A DNA stretch of 64,000 nucleotides. Source: Kosakonia sacchari SP1. Its GTDB lineage: Bacteria > Pseudomonadota > Gammaproteobacteria > Enterobacterales > Enterobacteriaceae. The position numbers were made by a program, and so were the translations under genes. This document shows, in pieces, positions 10,780-25,207 of this stretch. The notes under the pieces are model-generated. The model did no database searches. It saw only the letters and a program-made list of their open reading frames with translations, and was not told the origin of the DNA. Every line of letters begins with the position of its first letter. The stretch's first letter is position 1. The stretch covers positions 3,720,001-3,784,000 of the forward strand of contig NZ_CP007215.2 in NCBI RefSeq assembly GCF_000300455.3, in the 5' to 3' direction.

Positions 10780-11403
10780 TTAGTTACGATGGGTTAAAAT
10801 TGAATCAACCAGCCCGTATTCAACCGCCTCTTGCGCGGCAAGGAAGCGGTCACGTTCTGTATCGCGTTCAATTTGTTCTAAAGATTGACCCGTATGATGC
10901 GCCATAAGTTCATTCATGCGCCCTTTCACTTTCAGAATCTCACGCGCGTGGATTTCAATATCCGTCGCCTGGCCCTGGTAGCCACCCAGCGGCTGGTGAA
11001 TCATCACGCGTGAATTTGGCAGGCAGAAACGCTTGCCCTTTGCCCCCGCCGTCAGCAGGAATGCGCCCATTGACGCAGCCTGGCCCATACAAATAGTGCT
11101 GACGTCCGGCTTGATAAATTGCATGGTGTCATAAATTGACATCCCTGCGGTAATTACCCCGCCAGGCGAGTTAATGTACAGGTAAATGTCTTTTTCCGGG
11201 TTTTCCGCTTCCAGAAAAAGCATTTGCGCCACAATCAGATTCGCCATGTGGTCTTCAACCTGACCAGTCAGAAAAATTACGCGTTCCTTGAGAAGACGGG
11301 AGTAGATATCGAAAGAGCGCTCACCACGTGAGGTCTGTTCAATAACCATTGGCACCAGGGCCATATGGGGTGCAAAGTTGTCTCGTTCGCCGCTGTATGA
11401 CAT
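10780..11403 (-). CDS. clpP: ATP-dependent Clp protease proteolytic subunit ClpP
   Basis: The serine peptidase that forms the double-heptamer degradation chamber of ClpXP and ClpAP. It has 207 residues, the E. coli length. The catalytic serine is in GQAASMGAF (residue ~111), the histidine in MIHQPLGG (~136), and the aspartate in the C-terminal region. The first ~14 residues ([14 protein letters not shown]) correspond to the propeptide removed by self-processing. It lies between tig and clpX. A sigma-32-type promoter lies about 125-150 bp upstream. Confidence 0.98.
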   Translation of the reverse strand: MSYSGERDNFAPHMALVPMVIEQTSRGERSFDIYSRLLKERVIFLTGQVEDHMANLIVAQMLFLEAENPEKDIYLYINSPGGVITAGMSIYDTMQFIKPDVSTICMGQAASMGAFLLTAGAKGKRFCLPNSRVMIHQPLGGYQGQATDIEIHAREILKVKGRMNELMAHHTGQSLEQIERDTERDRFLAAQEAVEYGLVDSILTHRN

Positions 11404-11525
11404 TTCCGTCTCCTGGATAAAAAATTAACAAACCTGCTGTACTGATTGTACTTGAGTGAGTGGGGTCTGACTACGACGCCTCACGGACGGATTATCAGCC
11501 AGAGTCTTTTCTGTCGCTATTCCCT

Positions 11526-11554
11526 TAGTGGGGATGACATTACCTGATTTCAAG
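11526..11554 (-). promoter_or_regulatory. Predicted sigma-32 promoter of clpP
   Basis: On the minus strand, cttgaaa (-35, 11548-11554) is followed 14 bp later by ccccacta (-10, 11526-11533). The match to the heat-shock consensus is very good. It lies in the 287-bp gap between tig and clpP, which otherwise holds the tig terminator. Heat-shock control of clpP is known in E. coli. Confidence 0.8.
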
Positions 11555-11626
11555 CATAACAATCTTTTGCTGTTACGCTAACACTGAAACGCCCTTTTAG
11601 CACAGATCTGATAGTCCTGATGCGAT

Positions 11627-11661
11627 AAAAAAAGCCCGTCACCAGCAAGCAGGTGACGGGC
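11627..11661 (-). terminator. Intrinsic terminator of tig
   Basis: A perfect 10-bp stem, gcccgtcacc (11634-11643) with ggtgacgggc (11652-11661), has an 8-base loop. On the minus strand seven T residues follow. A strong textbook terminator. Confidence 0.95.
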
Positions 11662-11690
11662 TTATTGCTTTTAGCTATCGCAGAAGTCGG

Positions 11691-13338
<1,648 letters not shown>

Positions 13339-13656
13339 CTATGCGATGCTTCCTGCACCGCGACAGGCTGGCGAGGTCAGCAGGGTATCCTGCAAACCTT
13401 CCCACTCCTTAAGTGTGTAAGTATGCAGAGCCAGTGCATGAATCGTCGTAGACAGTTCATCTGCCAACGTGCCGTAAATCATGCGATGACGGTTCAGAAA
13501 ACGCTCTCCAGTAAAGCGGTCGCTCACCAGTACAACTTTGAAGTGACTTTCAGAACCTGCGGGGACATTGTGACGATAGCTCTCGTCAACAACCTCGAGA
13601 ATGAGGGGCTCAAATGCCGCCTTGAGCTTTGCTTCTATTTGTTCGCGCATCATCAT
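13339..13656 (-). CDS. bolA: Transcriptional regulator / [2Fe-2S]-related protein BolA
   Basis: A stress- and stationary-phase morphogene product of about 105 residues. It acts as a transcription factor and as a partner of monothiol glutaredoxin in iron-sulfur trafficking. The class II KH-like fold signature [20 protein letters not shown] is nearly identical to E. coli, including the conserved His in LNRHRMIY. Translation begins [11 protein letters not shown]. Three adjacent ATGs make the exact start ambiguous by one or two codons. A good ggaggtg lies 8-9 bases before the first. It is divergent from yajG across 298 bp. Confidence 0.96.
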   Translation of the reverse strand: MMMREQIEAKLKAAFEPLILEVVDESYRHNVPAGSESHFKVVLVSDRFTGERFLNRHRMIYGTLADELSTTIHALALHTYTLKEWEGLQDTLLTSPACRGAGSIA

Positions 13657-13954
13657 GATATTACACCTCCGACAACGCTGAGATGTCAGCCATCTCTTTA
13701 AATGTTAGCCGCTTTTACCGTCTCTATAACAATAAAACAACAAAAAATTAGCGTTCGTCCTATTTTCCCGCTCAAGGGGATGAACTCTACTGAAAGCTGC
13801 TTTTTTTGCGTGGCACCACCCATAAAAAGGTTTTTGATGGCAAAAAAAGCACAAGACGATGAATTTCCATGCATTGAGGACTTCCTCTTAACAGCGGCAA
13901 TGTTATGATGGCGAGAATTTTCCCCCAGAAGCTTAGATCCTTGAGAGCCTGAAC

Positions 13955-14533
13955 ATGTTTAAAAAACTACTCTTTCCGTTGGTCGCTTTATTTATGCTGG
14001 CCGGGTGCGCAACCCCGCCGACAACGCTTGATGTCACCCCCAAAATTACTCTGCCGCAGCAGGATCCAAGCCTGATGGGTGTCACCGTGAGCATCAACGG
14101 TGCCGATCAGCGTCCGGATCAGGCGCTGGCCAAAGTGACGCGCGATAACCAGCTAGTCACCCTGACCGCTTCCCGCGATCTGCGTTTCCTGTTGCAAGAA
14201 GTGCTGGAAAAACAGATGACCGCGCGCGGTTATATGATCGGGCCGAACGGTGCGGTAAACCTGCAGATTATTGTTAACCAGCTGTATGCGGATGTCTCTC
14301 AGGGCAACGTCCGCTACAACATCGCCACCAAAGCGGATATCGCCATCATCGCGACGGCTGCGAACGGCAACAAGATGACCAAAAACTACCGCGCAAGCTA
14401 TAACGTCGAAGGCGCATTCCAGGCTACCAACGACAAGATTGCCGGTGCGGTTAACAGCGTGTTGACTGACACCATCGCTGATATGTCTCAGGACACCAGC
14501 ATTCACGACTTCATCAAGCAAAACGCCCGCTAA
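13955..14533 (+). CDS. yajG: Lipoprotein YajG
   Basis: A 192-residue predicted outer-membrane lipoprotein. The signal peptide MFKKLLFPLVALFMLAGC has a clear lipobox LAGC, with the modified Cys at residue 18. The residue after Cys is Ala, so Lol-dependent sorting to the outer membrane is expected. The rest is a YajG-family domain of unknown function. It directly precedes ampG, with a hairpin terminator or attenuator between them, the same arrangement as in E. coli. Confidence 0.93.
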   Translation: MFKKLLFPLVALFMLAGCATPPTTLDVTPKITLPQQDPSLMGVTVSINGADQRPDQALAKVTRDNQLVTLTASRDLRFLLQEVLEKQMTARGYMIGPNGAVNLQIIVNQLYADVSQGNVRYNIATKADIAIIATAANGNKMTKNYRASYNVEGAFQATNDKIAGAVNSVLTDTIADMSQDTSIHDFIKQNAR

Positions 14534-14539
14534 TCTTTT

Positions 14540-14566
14540 CTGGCCCGGTTTTCCGGGCCAGTTTTT
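14540..14566 (+). terminator. Terminator/attenuator between yajG and ampG
   Basis: A perfect 9-bp stem, ctggcccgg (14540-14548) with ccgggccag (14553-14561), has a four-base loop and T5. It ends six bases before the ampG ATG, so the ampG ribosome-binding region is inside or against the hairpin. Confidence 0.88.
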
Positions 14567-14571
14567 AACTC

Positions 14572-16047
14572 ATGTCCAGTCACTACTTACGCATATTCAC
14601 TCAGCCGAAATCAGCCATACTGCTGATTCTGGGTTTCGCTTCCGGTTTGCCTCTCGCCCTGACCAGCGGGACGCTCCAGGCATGGATGACCGTTGAAAAC
14701 ATCGATTTAAAAACCATCGGTTTCTTTTCTCTGGTCGGCCAGGCTTACGTCTTTAAATTTCTGTGGTCGCCGCTGATGGATCGCTACACGCCGTCTTTAC
14801 TCGGGCGTCGTCGCGGCTGGCTGCTCCTTACGCAAATCCTGTTGCTGGTGTCGATTGCCGCAATGGGTTTCCTCGATCCGGCCAACCATCTGCGCTGGAT
14901 GGCAGCACTGGCTGTGCTTATCGCTTTCTGCTCTGCGTCTCAGGATATTGTATTCGACGCCTGGAAAACGGATGTGCTGCCGCTCGAAGAGCGAGGCGCA
15001 GGTGCAGCAATAAGCGTGCTGGGCTATCGGCTCGGAATGTTGGTTTCAGGCGGACTGGCTTTATGGCTGGCAGATCGCTGGCTCGGCTGGCAAGGGATGT
15101 ACTGGTTAATGGCCGTGCTGCTGGTTCCGTGCATTATCGCCACCCTGCTCGCACCGGAGCCAGAGGATATGATTCCGGTGCCGAAAACACTGGAACGCGC
15201 CGTTGTCGAGCCGCTGCGTGATTTCTTCGGGCGCAACAACGCCTGGCTTATCCTTCTATTAATAGTGCTGTATAAACTGGGCGATGCGTTCGCCATGAGC
15301 CTGACAACAACATTTCTCATCCGCGGCGTTGGTTTTGACGCCGGGGAAGTCGGCGTGGTGAACAAAACCCTGGGGCTTATCGCCACGATTATCGGCGCGT
15401 TATTTGGCGGCGTACTGATGCAACGGTTATCCCTGTTCCGTGCGCTGTTCATTTTTGGCGTACTGCAGGCCATTTCCAATGCCGGTTACTGGCTGCTATC
15501 GATTACGGCGAAAAGTATTTTTACGATGGGTTCAGCCGTCTTTTTAGAAAACTTGTGTGGCGGCATGGGGACCGCAGCGTTTGTTGCACTATTAATGACG
15601 CTCTGCAACAAATCCTTCTCCGCAACGCAGTTTGCTTTGCTCTCGGCACTGTCGGCAGTTGGGCGCGTCTATGTCGGCCCGCTGGCTGGCTGGTTTGTTG
15701 AAAGCTATAGCTGGTCGACGTTCTATCTCTTTTCGATTGTGGCCGCGCTTCCCGGCCTGGTATTGCTGGTGTTGTGCAAAAAAACGCTGGCATTTACGCA
15801 ACAGAGTGAAAGTTTTCTCTGCAGGACGGAATACGCTGCGGCCTACCGGCTGGCGCTGCGCATACTGAGCGCCGGTTGCGTGCTGTTAGGATGCTGGCTG
15901 CTGGTGCTGATGATTAACGCCACAGGTTTGACTGCCTGGTCTTTCGGCACCACGCTGCTGGAATGGGGTGCCCTGTTAGCCTTTATCGGCATTGTGTTTG
16001 GTGGTGTGTTGGATTTGCTGGCGCTACGTAAAACAGAGTTGCTATGA
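14572..16047 (+). CDS. ampG: Muropeptide permease AmpG
   Basis: An inner-membrane major-facilitator permease that imports GlcNAc-anhydroMurNAc peptides for cell-wall recycling. In species with inducible AmpC it supplies the signal for beta-lactamase induction. It has 491 residues, family length, with about 14 hydrophobic segments. The N-terminus MSSHYLRIFTQPKSAILLIL and the segment WMTVENIDLKTIGFFSLVGQ are typical. There is no strong Shine-Dalgarno sequence, because the preceding hairpin occupies the leader. A clear terminator follows. Confidence 0.96.
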   Translation: MSSHYLRIFTQPKSAILLILGFASGLPLALTSGTLQAWMTVENIDLKTIGFFSLVGQAYVFKFLWSPLMDRYTPSLLGRRRGWLLLTQILLLVSIAAMGFLDPANHLRWMAALAVLIAFCSASQDIVFDAWKTDVLPLEERGAGAAISVLGYRLGMLVSGGLALWLADRWLGWQGMYWLMAVLLVPCIIATLLAPEPEDMIPVPKTLERAVVEPLRDFFGRNNAWLILLLIVLYKLGDAFAMSLTTTFLIRGVGFDAGEVGVVNKTLGLIATIIGALFGGVLMQRLSLFRALFIFGVLQAISNAGYWLLSITAKSIFTMGSAVFLENLCGGMGTAAFVALLMTLCNKSFSATQFALLSALSAVGRVYVGPLAGWFVESYSWSTFYLFSIVAALPGLVLLVLCKKTLAFTQQSESFLCRTEYAAAYRLALRILSAGCVLLGCWLLVLMINATGLTAWSFGTTLLEWGALLAFIGIVFGGVLDLLALRKTELL

Positions 16048-16071
16048 CGTGATAAAAAGACGTGATTAAAA

Positions 16072-16094
16072 AGCGCCTGCAGGCGCTTTTTTTT
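16072..16094 (+). terminator. Intrinsic terminator of ampG
   Basis: The self-complementary agcgcctgcaggcgct (16072-16087) is followed by T8. Confidence 0.92.
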
Positions 16095-16415
16095 CGGCGT
16101 CGAAAGCCTGAAAATGTTAAAAAACAGTAAAGTGACAAAAAAATCACTAAAGAATATATTTGCTGGCTATTTTCCTATTAAAATCAGGTCATCAAAAAAT
16201 AAAAACGGTCTAAAACAATTCACCAAAGTTATTATTATGCTCAATAAATAAACATCCTATCTTTTTAGCAAATCACCTAATTCAAACTGAACAAATAAAA
16301 AATCTTAATTGTTTTGTGCCTTATAAATTAAAGGCTACTCTTTAACGATTCAGCACGGTTATTAATTGTTGGGTTTCAAGTTCGTTCCAATAATGTTCGA
16401 TATTTGCTGGGTATT

Positions 16416-16431
16416 TGTTAAATAAATGTAT
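16416..16431 (+). promoter_or_regulatory. ArcA-box-like direct repeat upstream of cyoA
   Basis: tgtta (16416-16420) and tgtat (16427-16431) are spaced 11 bp start to start, within tgttaaataaatgtatattt. This is the repeat spacing of ArcA sites (TGTTA direct repeats). ArcA-P repression of cyo under low oxygen is established in E. coli. The particular site is an inference in AT-rich DNA, where chance matches are common. Confidence 0.4.
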
Positions 16432-16601
16432 ATTTAATTGATTGGTTATACCAATTTACCCCCAACACTGATTGTGATGTAATTTTTCCGTTATAATCTC
16501 ACTCTCTGGCAGTGCGAATCGCTTTTTTTACAGATTGTTGCATTCGATGTGACATAAACGGCAAAAGCCAGTAACACCTTGCTGACACAGAGCCAATCAT
16601 G

Positions 16602-16630
16602 TTTACAGTAACGTAACCTTTCCGTAAAAT
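16602..16630 (+). promoter_or_regulatory. Predicted sigma-70 promoter of the cyo operon
   Basis: tttaca (-35, 16602-16607), 17-bp spacer, taaaat (-10, 16625-16630). It lies about 45 bp before the cyoA ATG. Each hexamer is one mismatch from consensus. Confidence 0.65.
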
Positions 16631-16679
16631 GCCCGCACACTTTAAGCGCCACCAGATCCCGTGGAATTGAGGTCGTTAA

Positions 16680-20240
<3,561 letters not shown>

Positions 20241-20241
<1 letters not shown>

Positions 20242-20567
20242 TGAGTCATTCAACCGATCATGGCGCTTCCCACGGTAGCGTAAAAACCTACATGACAGGT
20301 TTTATCCTGTCGATCATCCTGACAGTGATCCCGTTCTGGATGGTGATGAGCGGTACTGCGTCCCACGTGGCGATTCTTGGCACCGTGCTGGTGACCGCAG
20401 TAGTACAGATTCTGGTGCATCTGGTGTGCTTCCTGCACATGAACACCAAGTCTGATGAAGGCTGGAACATGACGGCTTTCGTCTTTACTGTGCTGATCAT
20501 CGCGATCGTGGTGGTAGGTTCCATCTGGATTATGTGGAACCTCAACTACAACATGATGGTTCGATAA
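20241..20567 (+). CDS. cyoD: Cytochrome bo3 ubiquinol oxidase subunit IV
   Basis: A 108-residue subunit with three transmembrane helices (residues ~18-38, 46-66, 78-100). It begins [20 protein letters not shown]. In E. coli it assists CuB incorporation and assembly. I used the ATG at 20241, which overlaps the cyoC stop. A longer frame opens 27 codons upstream but lies within cyoC and is unlikely. Confidence 0.96.
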
Positions 20568-20579
20568 GAGCGGCGAAGT

Positions 20580-21467
20580 ATGTTTAAGCAATACCTGCAA
20601 GTCACGAAACCGGGCATTATTTTTGGCAACTTGATCTCCGTGATCGGGGGATTCCTGCTGGCCTCTAAAGGCCACATCGACTATCCCCTGTTCATCTACA
20701 CGCTGATTGGTGTGTCGCTGGTGGTCGCCTCTGGTTGTGTTTTTAACAACTACATCGATCGTGACATCGACAAAAAGATGGAACGGACGAAAAACAGGGT
20801 GCTGGTCAGAGGGCTGATCTCGCCAAAAGTCTCGCTGGTTTACGCCGCCTTGCTGGGTATTGCTGGCTTCATGCTGCTGTGGTTTGGCGCTAACCCGCTG
20901 GCCTGCTGGCTCGGGGTTATGGGGTTCGTGGTATATGTGGGCGTCTACAGCCTGTATATGAAACGCCACTCCGTTTACGGTACGCTGATTGGTTCACTCT
21001 CCGGCGCTGCGCCGCCGGTGATTGGCTACTGTGCCGTCACCAACGAGTTTGACAGCGGCGCGGCGATCCTGCTGGCGATTTTCAGCCTGTGGCAGATGCC
21101 TCACTCGTATGCCATCGCGATTTTCCGCTTTAAAGATTATCAGGCAGCGAACATCCCGGTACTGCCGGTGGTGAAAGGCATTTCCGTGGCGAAAAACCAT
21201 ATCACGCTCTACATCCTGGCGTTCGCTATCGCCACTTTGATGCTGTCGCTTGGCGGCTATGCCGGTTACAAATACCTGGTCGTTGCCGCAGCGGTAAGCC
21301 TCTGGTGGTTAGGCATGGCGCTGCGTGGATATAAAGTTGAGGATGACAAGGTGTGGGCGCGCAAACTGTTCGTCTTCTCCATTGTCGCTATCACCTCGCT
21401 CAGCGTGATGATGTCGGTCGATTTTATGGTGCCGGATTCCCATAACCTGTTGACCTACGTCTGGTGA
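20580..21467 (+). CDS. cyoE: Protohaem IX farnesyltransferase (haem O synthase)
   Basis: Transfers farnesyl diphosphate to protohaem to make haem O for the cytochrome bo3 oxidase. An integral membrane UbiA-family prenyltransferase of 295 residues. The Asp-rich substrate motif is [18 protein letters not shown] (residues ~57-74). A second conserved region is [18 protein letters not shown]. The 12-bp gap after cyoD and the terminator after it mark the end of cyoABCDE. The farnesyl donor comes from IspA, also encoded in this window. Confidence 0.97.
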   Translation: MFKQYLQVTKPGIIFGNLISVIGGFLLASKGHIDYPLFIYTLIGVSLVVASGCVFNNYIDRDIDKKMERTKNRVLVRGLISPKVSLVYAALLGIAGFMLLWFGANPLACWLGVMGFVVYVGVYSLYMKRHSVYGTLIGSLSGAAPPVIGYCAVTNEFDSGAAILLAIFSLWQMPHSYAIAIFRFKDYQAANIPVLPVVKGISVAKNHITLYILAFAIATLMLSLGGYAGYKYLVVAAAVSLWWLGMALRGYKVEDDKVWARKLFVFSIVAITSLSVMMSVDFMVPDSHNLLTYVW

Positions 21468-21484
21468 TCCAAACCGCCATTCTA

Positions 21485-21508
21485 AAGGGTGCTACGGCAC
21501 CCTTTTTT
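21485..21508 (+). terminator. Intrinsic terminator of the cyo operon
   Basis: gggtgc (21487-21492), tacg tetraloop, gcaccc (21497-21502), T6. Flanking A residues can extend the stem. Confidence 0.93.
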
Positions 21509-21616
21509 CATGCCCAAACACGCCCCGCTTTACAGGTAATATTTGTTAATTAAGCTGTTATTTACCCCGCCCTGCCCCCGCACTACACTATGTCCGGTTT
21601 TCAAATTGAGGTGGTA

Positions 21617-22978
21617 ATGAACGATTATAAAATGACGCCAGGCGAGTTGCGCGCCACCTGGGGTTTAGGGACTGTATTCTCGCTGCGCATGCTCGGCATG
21701 TTTATGGTCCTGCCCGTTCTGACCACTTACGGCATGGCGCTGCAGGGCGCCAGTGAAGCACTCATCGGTCTGGCGATTGGTATTTATGGCCTCGCGCAAG
21801 CCGTGTTTCAAATTCCCTTTGGCTTACTTTCTGACCGCATCGGCCGCAAGCCGCTTATCGTTGGCGGGTTAGCGATTTTTGTCGCCGGTAGCGTGATTGC
21901 CGCCCTTTCCGATTCTATCTGGGGCATTATTCTTGGCCGCGCATTACAGGGCTCCGGCGCTATCGCCGCCGCCGTCATGGCGCTGCTTTCCGATCTCACT
22001 CGCGAACAAAATCGCACCAAAGCGATGGCCTTTATCGGCGTTAGTTTTGGCGTCACCTTCGCCATCGCCATGGTGCTTGGCCCGATTATCACGCATCAGT
22101 TGGGTTTGCATGCGCTGTTCTGGATGATTGCCGGGCTGGCAACTGCCGGTATTGCGTTGACTCTATGGGTCGTGCCAGACAGCCAGCAACATGTGCGTAA
22201 CCGCGAATCCGGCATGGTGAAAGACTGTTTCCAGATGGTGATGGTCAACCCGAAACTGCTAAAACTCAACTTTGGCATTATGTGCCTGCATATCCTGCTG
22301 ATGTCGACGTTCGTTGCCCTGCCTGGGCAACTCGAAGCCGCCGGTTTTCTCGCACCGGATCACTGGAAAATCTACCTGGTTACCATGCTTATCTCTTTCG
22401 TTTCGGTGGTGCCATTTATTATCTACGCCGAAGTAAAGCGCCGCATGAAGCGCGTTTTCGTGTTCTGCGTGGCGCTGCTGCTGATAGCGGAAATCGTGTT
22501 GTGGGGCGCGGGGCCACATTTCTGGGAAATCGTCATTGGCGTGCAGATCTTTTTCCTCGCCTTCAACCTGATGGAAGCCTTATTACCTTCGTTAATCAGT
22601 AAAGAAGCGCCTGCAGGTTATAAAGGCACGGCGATGGGGATTTACTCCACCAGCCAGTTTATCGGCGTGGCGATTGGCGGTGCGCTTGGCGGTTGGGTAG
22701 ATGGTCTGTTTGATTCGCAAACGGTGTTCCTTGCCGGCGCATTGCTGGCGATGGTTTGGCTGCTTGTTGCGGGCACCATGCAGGAACCGCCCTATGTCAG
22801 CAGCTTACGCATCGCGATCCCGGAAAATGTCACCATCAATGACGCGCTGCAGCAGCGTTTGCTGGCAACTGAGGGCGTGAGTGAAGTGCTGGTGGTTGCC
22901 GAAGAGCGCAGTGCTTACGTCAAAATCGACAGTAAGATCACTAATCGCTTTGAAGTTGAACAAGCCGTAGTGGGTTAA
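21617..22978 (+). CDS. yajR: MFS transporter YajR
   Basis: A 12-helix major-facilitator exporter of 453 residues, close to E. coli YajR (about 454). It has the motif A segment GLLSDRIGRKPLIVGG after helix 2. A C-terminal cytoplasmic ferredoxin-like YAM domain spans residues ~390-453, starting near SLRIAIPENVTINDALQQRL. The substrate is unknown. I start at MNDYKMTPGELR with the upstream gaggt. A start nine codons earlier is open but lacks support in the family. Confidence 0.93.
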   Translation: MNDYKMTPGELRATWGLGTVFSLRMLGMFMVLPVLTTYGMALQGASEALIGLAIGIYGLAQAVFQIPFGLLSDRIGRKPLIVGGLAIFVAGSVIAALSDSIWGIILGRALQGSGAIAAAVMALLSDLTREQNRTKAMAFIGVSFGVTFAIAMVLGPIITHQLGLHALFWMIAGLATAGIALTLWVVPDSQQHVRNRESGMVKDCFQMVMVNPKLLKLNFGIMCLHILLMSTFVALPGQLEAAGFLAPDHWKIYLVTMLISFVSVVPFIIYAEVKRRMKRVFVFCVALLLIAEIVLWGAGPHFWEIVIGVQIFFLAFNLMEALLPSLISKEAPAGYKGTAMGIYSTSQFIGVAIGGALGGWVDGLFDSQTVFLAGALLAMVWLLVAGTMQEPPYVSSLRIAIPENVTINDALQQRLLATEGVSEVLVVAEERSAYVKIDSKITNRFEVEQAVVG

Positions 22979-22989
22979 CGCTGTGACAC

Positions 22990-23012
22990 GCTCTCTCCGC
23001 CGGGGAGAGAGC
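22990..23012. repeat. GC-rich inverted repeat between yajR and yajQ
   Basis: gctctctcc (22990-22998), loop gccgg, ggagagagc (23004-23012). It lies between convergent genes and has no T run, so it is not a classical terminator. It resembles the hairpin at 30943-30963 (ccctctccc/gggagaggg). Confidence 0.65.
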
Positions 23013-23019
23013 ACGCACA

Positions 23020-23511
23020 TTAATCGCGGAAGTTTTTGAACTGGAACGGCTGACCGAGATTGCCGCCGCGTACCAGCGCCATGACGGACTGCAAATCATC
23101 ACGGGATTTCCCGGTCACACGGATCTCTTCGCCCTGAATCTGCGCCTGCACTTTCAGCTTGCTGTCTTTAATCAGCTTGATGATTTTCTTCGCCGTCGCT
23201 GCATCAATACCCTGTTTCAGTTTTGCTTCCACGAACCAGGTCTTGCCGCTGTGGACAAACTCTTCCGGCACGTCCAGCGAGGCCCCTTCAATGCCGCGTT
23301 TCAGCAATTTAGCGCGCAAAATATCCAGCAGCTGATTAACCTGGAAATCGGATTCGCTCAACACCTTAATGGTCTGTTTCTCTTCGTTCAGGTCAAACGT
23401 GGCTTCAACGTTGCGAAAATCAAAACGAGTCCCTACTTCACGGGTCGCATTCTCAACGCCGTTTTGCACTTCACGCATTTCAACTTCGGAAACGATATCG
23501 AAAGATGGCAT
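23020..23511 (-). CDS. yajQ: YajQ-family nucleotide-binding protein
   Basis: A UPF0234/YajQ family protein, 163 residues, same as E. coli. It begins [20 protein letters not shown] and ends [17 protein letters not shown]. Two ferredoxin-like domains bind nucleotides. Family members in Xanthomonas and Pseudomonas bind cyclic di-GMP and affect transcription. The role in enterobacteria is unclear. I used the ATG at 23511. The open frame continues 20 codons upstream into DNA that resembles a leader, not coding sequence. Confidence 0.93.
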   Translation of the reverse strand: MPSFDIVSEVEMREVQNGVENATREVGTRFDFRNVEATFDLNEEKQTIKVLSESDFQVNQLLDILRAKLLKRGIEGASLDVPEEFVHSGKTWFVEAKLKQGIDAATAKKIIKLIKDSKLKVQAQIQGEEIRVTGKSRDDLQSVMALVRGGNLGQPFQFKNFRD

Positions 23512-23650
23512 CTTTTCTTCTCCCTCTGCATTTGTTGCGTTGCATAATACCCGCAACGAGGCATAACTCAACTTGTAATACGGGAAGCTTAGCCGACAGC
23601 GCTATAATGGTGAAAGCAACACCTGGCGACGTTGCAGGTGAGGAGGATAA

Positions 23651-24562
23651 ATGAGAATTACCGTACTCGGATGCGGTGCTTTAGGGCAATTGTGGTTAAC
23701 CGCGTTATGTAAAAAGGGACATGAGGTACAGGGTTGGTTGCGCGTTCCACAGCCATTTTGCAGTGTGAATGTCGTTGATGAAGACGGCTCAATATTTAAC
23801 GAATCCCTGACGGCCAACGATCCTGAATTTCTGGCGCGAAGCGATTTATTGCTGGTGACGTTAAAAGCGTGGCAAGTTTCCGATGCGGTGAAAGGACTGG
23901 CTGCAACACTCTCACCTTCAACTCCCGTGTTACTGATTCACAACGGCATGGGTACTGTCGAAGAGTTGAAAGCACTGGCGAATCCGTTACTGATCGGCAC
24001 CACGACTCATGCTGCGCGCCGCGATGGCAACGTTATCGTACACGTTGCCAGCGGCACCACGCACATTGGCCCGGCGCGGCAGCAGGATGGCGAGTTCAGC
24101 TATCTGGCCGACATTCTGCAAGATGTGCTGCCGGACGTAGCCTGGCATAACACGATTCGTCCGGCGCTGTGGCGCAAGCTGGCAGTGAACTGCGTCATCA
24201 ACCCGTTAACCGCGCTGCATGACTGTAAAAATGGCGATCTGCGTGCTTTCCCGGAGGAGATCCAAAAGGTCACGCATGAAGTTGCTGCGGTGATTGAACG
24301 TGAAGGCCACCATATTTCTGCCGATGATTTACTGAGCTACGTAAATCAGATTATTGAAAACACGGCAGAAAATATTTCATCTATGTTGCAGGACGTGCGT
24401 GCGATGCGCCATACCGAGTGCGATTATATTACGGGTTACCTGCTCAGACGCGCTCGCGCGCACGGTATCGCAGTGCCGGAAAACGCCCGTCTGTATGAAA
24501 TGATCAAACGTAAGGAGAGTGAGTATGAGCGCATCGGCTCTGATATGTCTCGCCCCTGGTAG
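23651..24562 (+). CDS. panE: 2-dehydropantoate 2-reductase (ketopantoate reductase)
   Basis: NADPH-dependent reduction of ketopantoate to pantoate for pantothenate and CoA. It has 303 residues, family length. The Rossmann motif GCGALGQLW is at residues 7-15. The catalytic Lys is in [20 protein letters not shown] (~176). A conserved Glu lies in the C-terminal helical domain. A good Shine-Dalgarno (ggtgaggaggataa) precedes the start. The 3' end overlaps yajL by 38 bp in another frame, as in related genomes. Confidence 0.96.
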   Translation: MRITVLGCGALGQLWLTALCKKGHEVQGWLRVPQPFCSVNVVDEDGSIFNESLTANDPEFLARSDLLLVTLKAWQVSDAVKGLAATLSPSTPVLLIHNGMGTVEELKALANPLLIGTTTHAARRDGNVIVHVASGTTHIGPARQQDGEFSYLADILQDVLPDVAWHNTIRPALWRKLAVNCVINPLTALHDCKNGDLRAFPEEIQKVTHEVAAVIEREGHHISADDLLSYVNQIIENTAENISSMLQDVRAMRHTECDYITGYLLRRARAHGIAVPENARLYEMIKRKESEYERIGSDMSRPW

Positions 24563-25118
24563 TGAAGAGACCGAAGCGGTCACCACTATCGATTTGCTGG
24601 TACGTGGTGGAATTGCCGTTACCACCACCAGCGTCGCCAGTGATGGCGACCTGGTCATCACCTGCTCACGCGGCGTCAAACTGGTGGCGGATGCGCCGTT
24701 AGTAGAAGTAGCAGATGGCGATTACGACGTGATTGTGCTGCCCGGTGGTCTGAAAGGGGCAGAGAATTTTCGCGATAGTCCGTTACTGGTAGAAACGGTG
24801 CGCCAGTTCCATCTCTCGGGCCGTATTGTTGCCGCGATTTGCGCGGCAACGGGCACCGTGCTGGTGCCGCATGAGATTTTTCCGCTGGGCAACATGACCG
24901 GCTTTCCCGGACTGAAAGAGACTATTCCCGCCGAACAGTGGCAGGATAAACGTGTAGTGTGGGATCCGCGCGTCAATCTACTCACCAGCCAGGGACCGGG
25001 CACCGCCATCGATTTTGGTTTGAAGATTATTGATTTGCTGGTGGGGCGCGAAAAAGCGCACGAAGTGGCGTCACAACTGGTGATGGCCGCCGGAATTTAT
25101 AACTACTACGAAGCCTGA
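24525..25118 (+). CDS. yajL: Protein deglycase / chaperone YajL (DJ-1 family)
   Basis: A DJ-1/PfpI family protein with 197 residues (E. coli 196). It protects proteins against oxidative and carbonyl stress in E. coli. Glyoxalase, deglycase and chaperone activities are reported and debated. The oxidisable nucleophile Cys is in [18 protein letters not shown] (residue ~106), with Glu at residue ~15 in [11 protein letters not shown] start at [10 protein letters not shown] with aaggagag 5-12 bases upstream. An in-frame GTG two codons earlier is an alternative. Overlaps the panE end. Confidence 0.95.
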   Translation: MSASALICLAPGSEETEAVTTIDLLVRGGIAVTTTSVASDGDLVITCSRGVKLVADAPLVEVADGDYDVIVLPGGLKGAENFRDSPLLVETVRQFHLSGRIVAAICAATGTVLVPHEIFPLGNMTGFPGLKETIPAEQWQDKRVVWDPRVNLLTSQGPGTAIDFGLKIIDLLVGREKAHEVASQLVMAAGIYNYYEA

Positions 25119-25126
25119 AAACAAAA

Positions 25127-25149
25127 AGCCCGGCGATGCCTACCGGGCT
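25127..25149 (+). terminator. First hairpin after yajL
   Basis: agcccgg (25127-25133) pairs with ccgggct (25143-25149). It starts about 10 bp past the yajL stop. The T tail is short, so it may be a weak terminator backed up by the next hairpin. Confidence 0.6.
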
Positions 25150-25172
25150 TTCAATGCAAATTAACGCGAAAG

Positions 25173-25207
25173 CTGCCGGAAAAGGTCCCCCTTTCCGGCA
25201 GTTTTTT
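25173..25207 (+). terminator. Strong terminator after yajL, overlapping thiI stop
   Basis: A perfect 10-bp stem ctgccggaaa (25173-25182) / tttccggcag (25192-25201) with T6. The T run overlaps the last codons of the convergent thiI gene. Confidence 0.9.

Larger units (their letters stand above)
16095..16679 (+). other. 585-bp AT-rich regulatory region upstream of cyoABCDE
   Basis: No plausible gene. The stretch is strikingly AT-rich compared with its flanks. It contains an ArcA-like direct repeat near 16416 and a good sigma-70 promoter at 16602-16630 (separate entries). In E. coli the cyo operon is controlled by ArcA, Fnr, Fur and others. A long upstream region fits that complexity. Confidence 0.7.
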
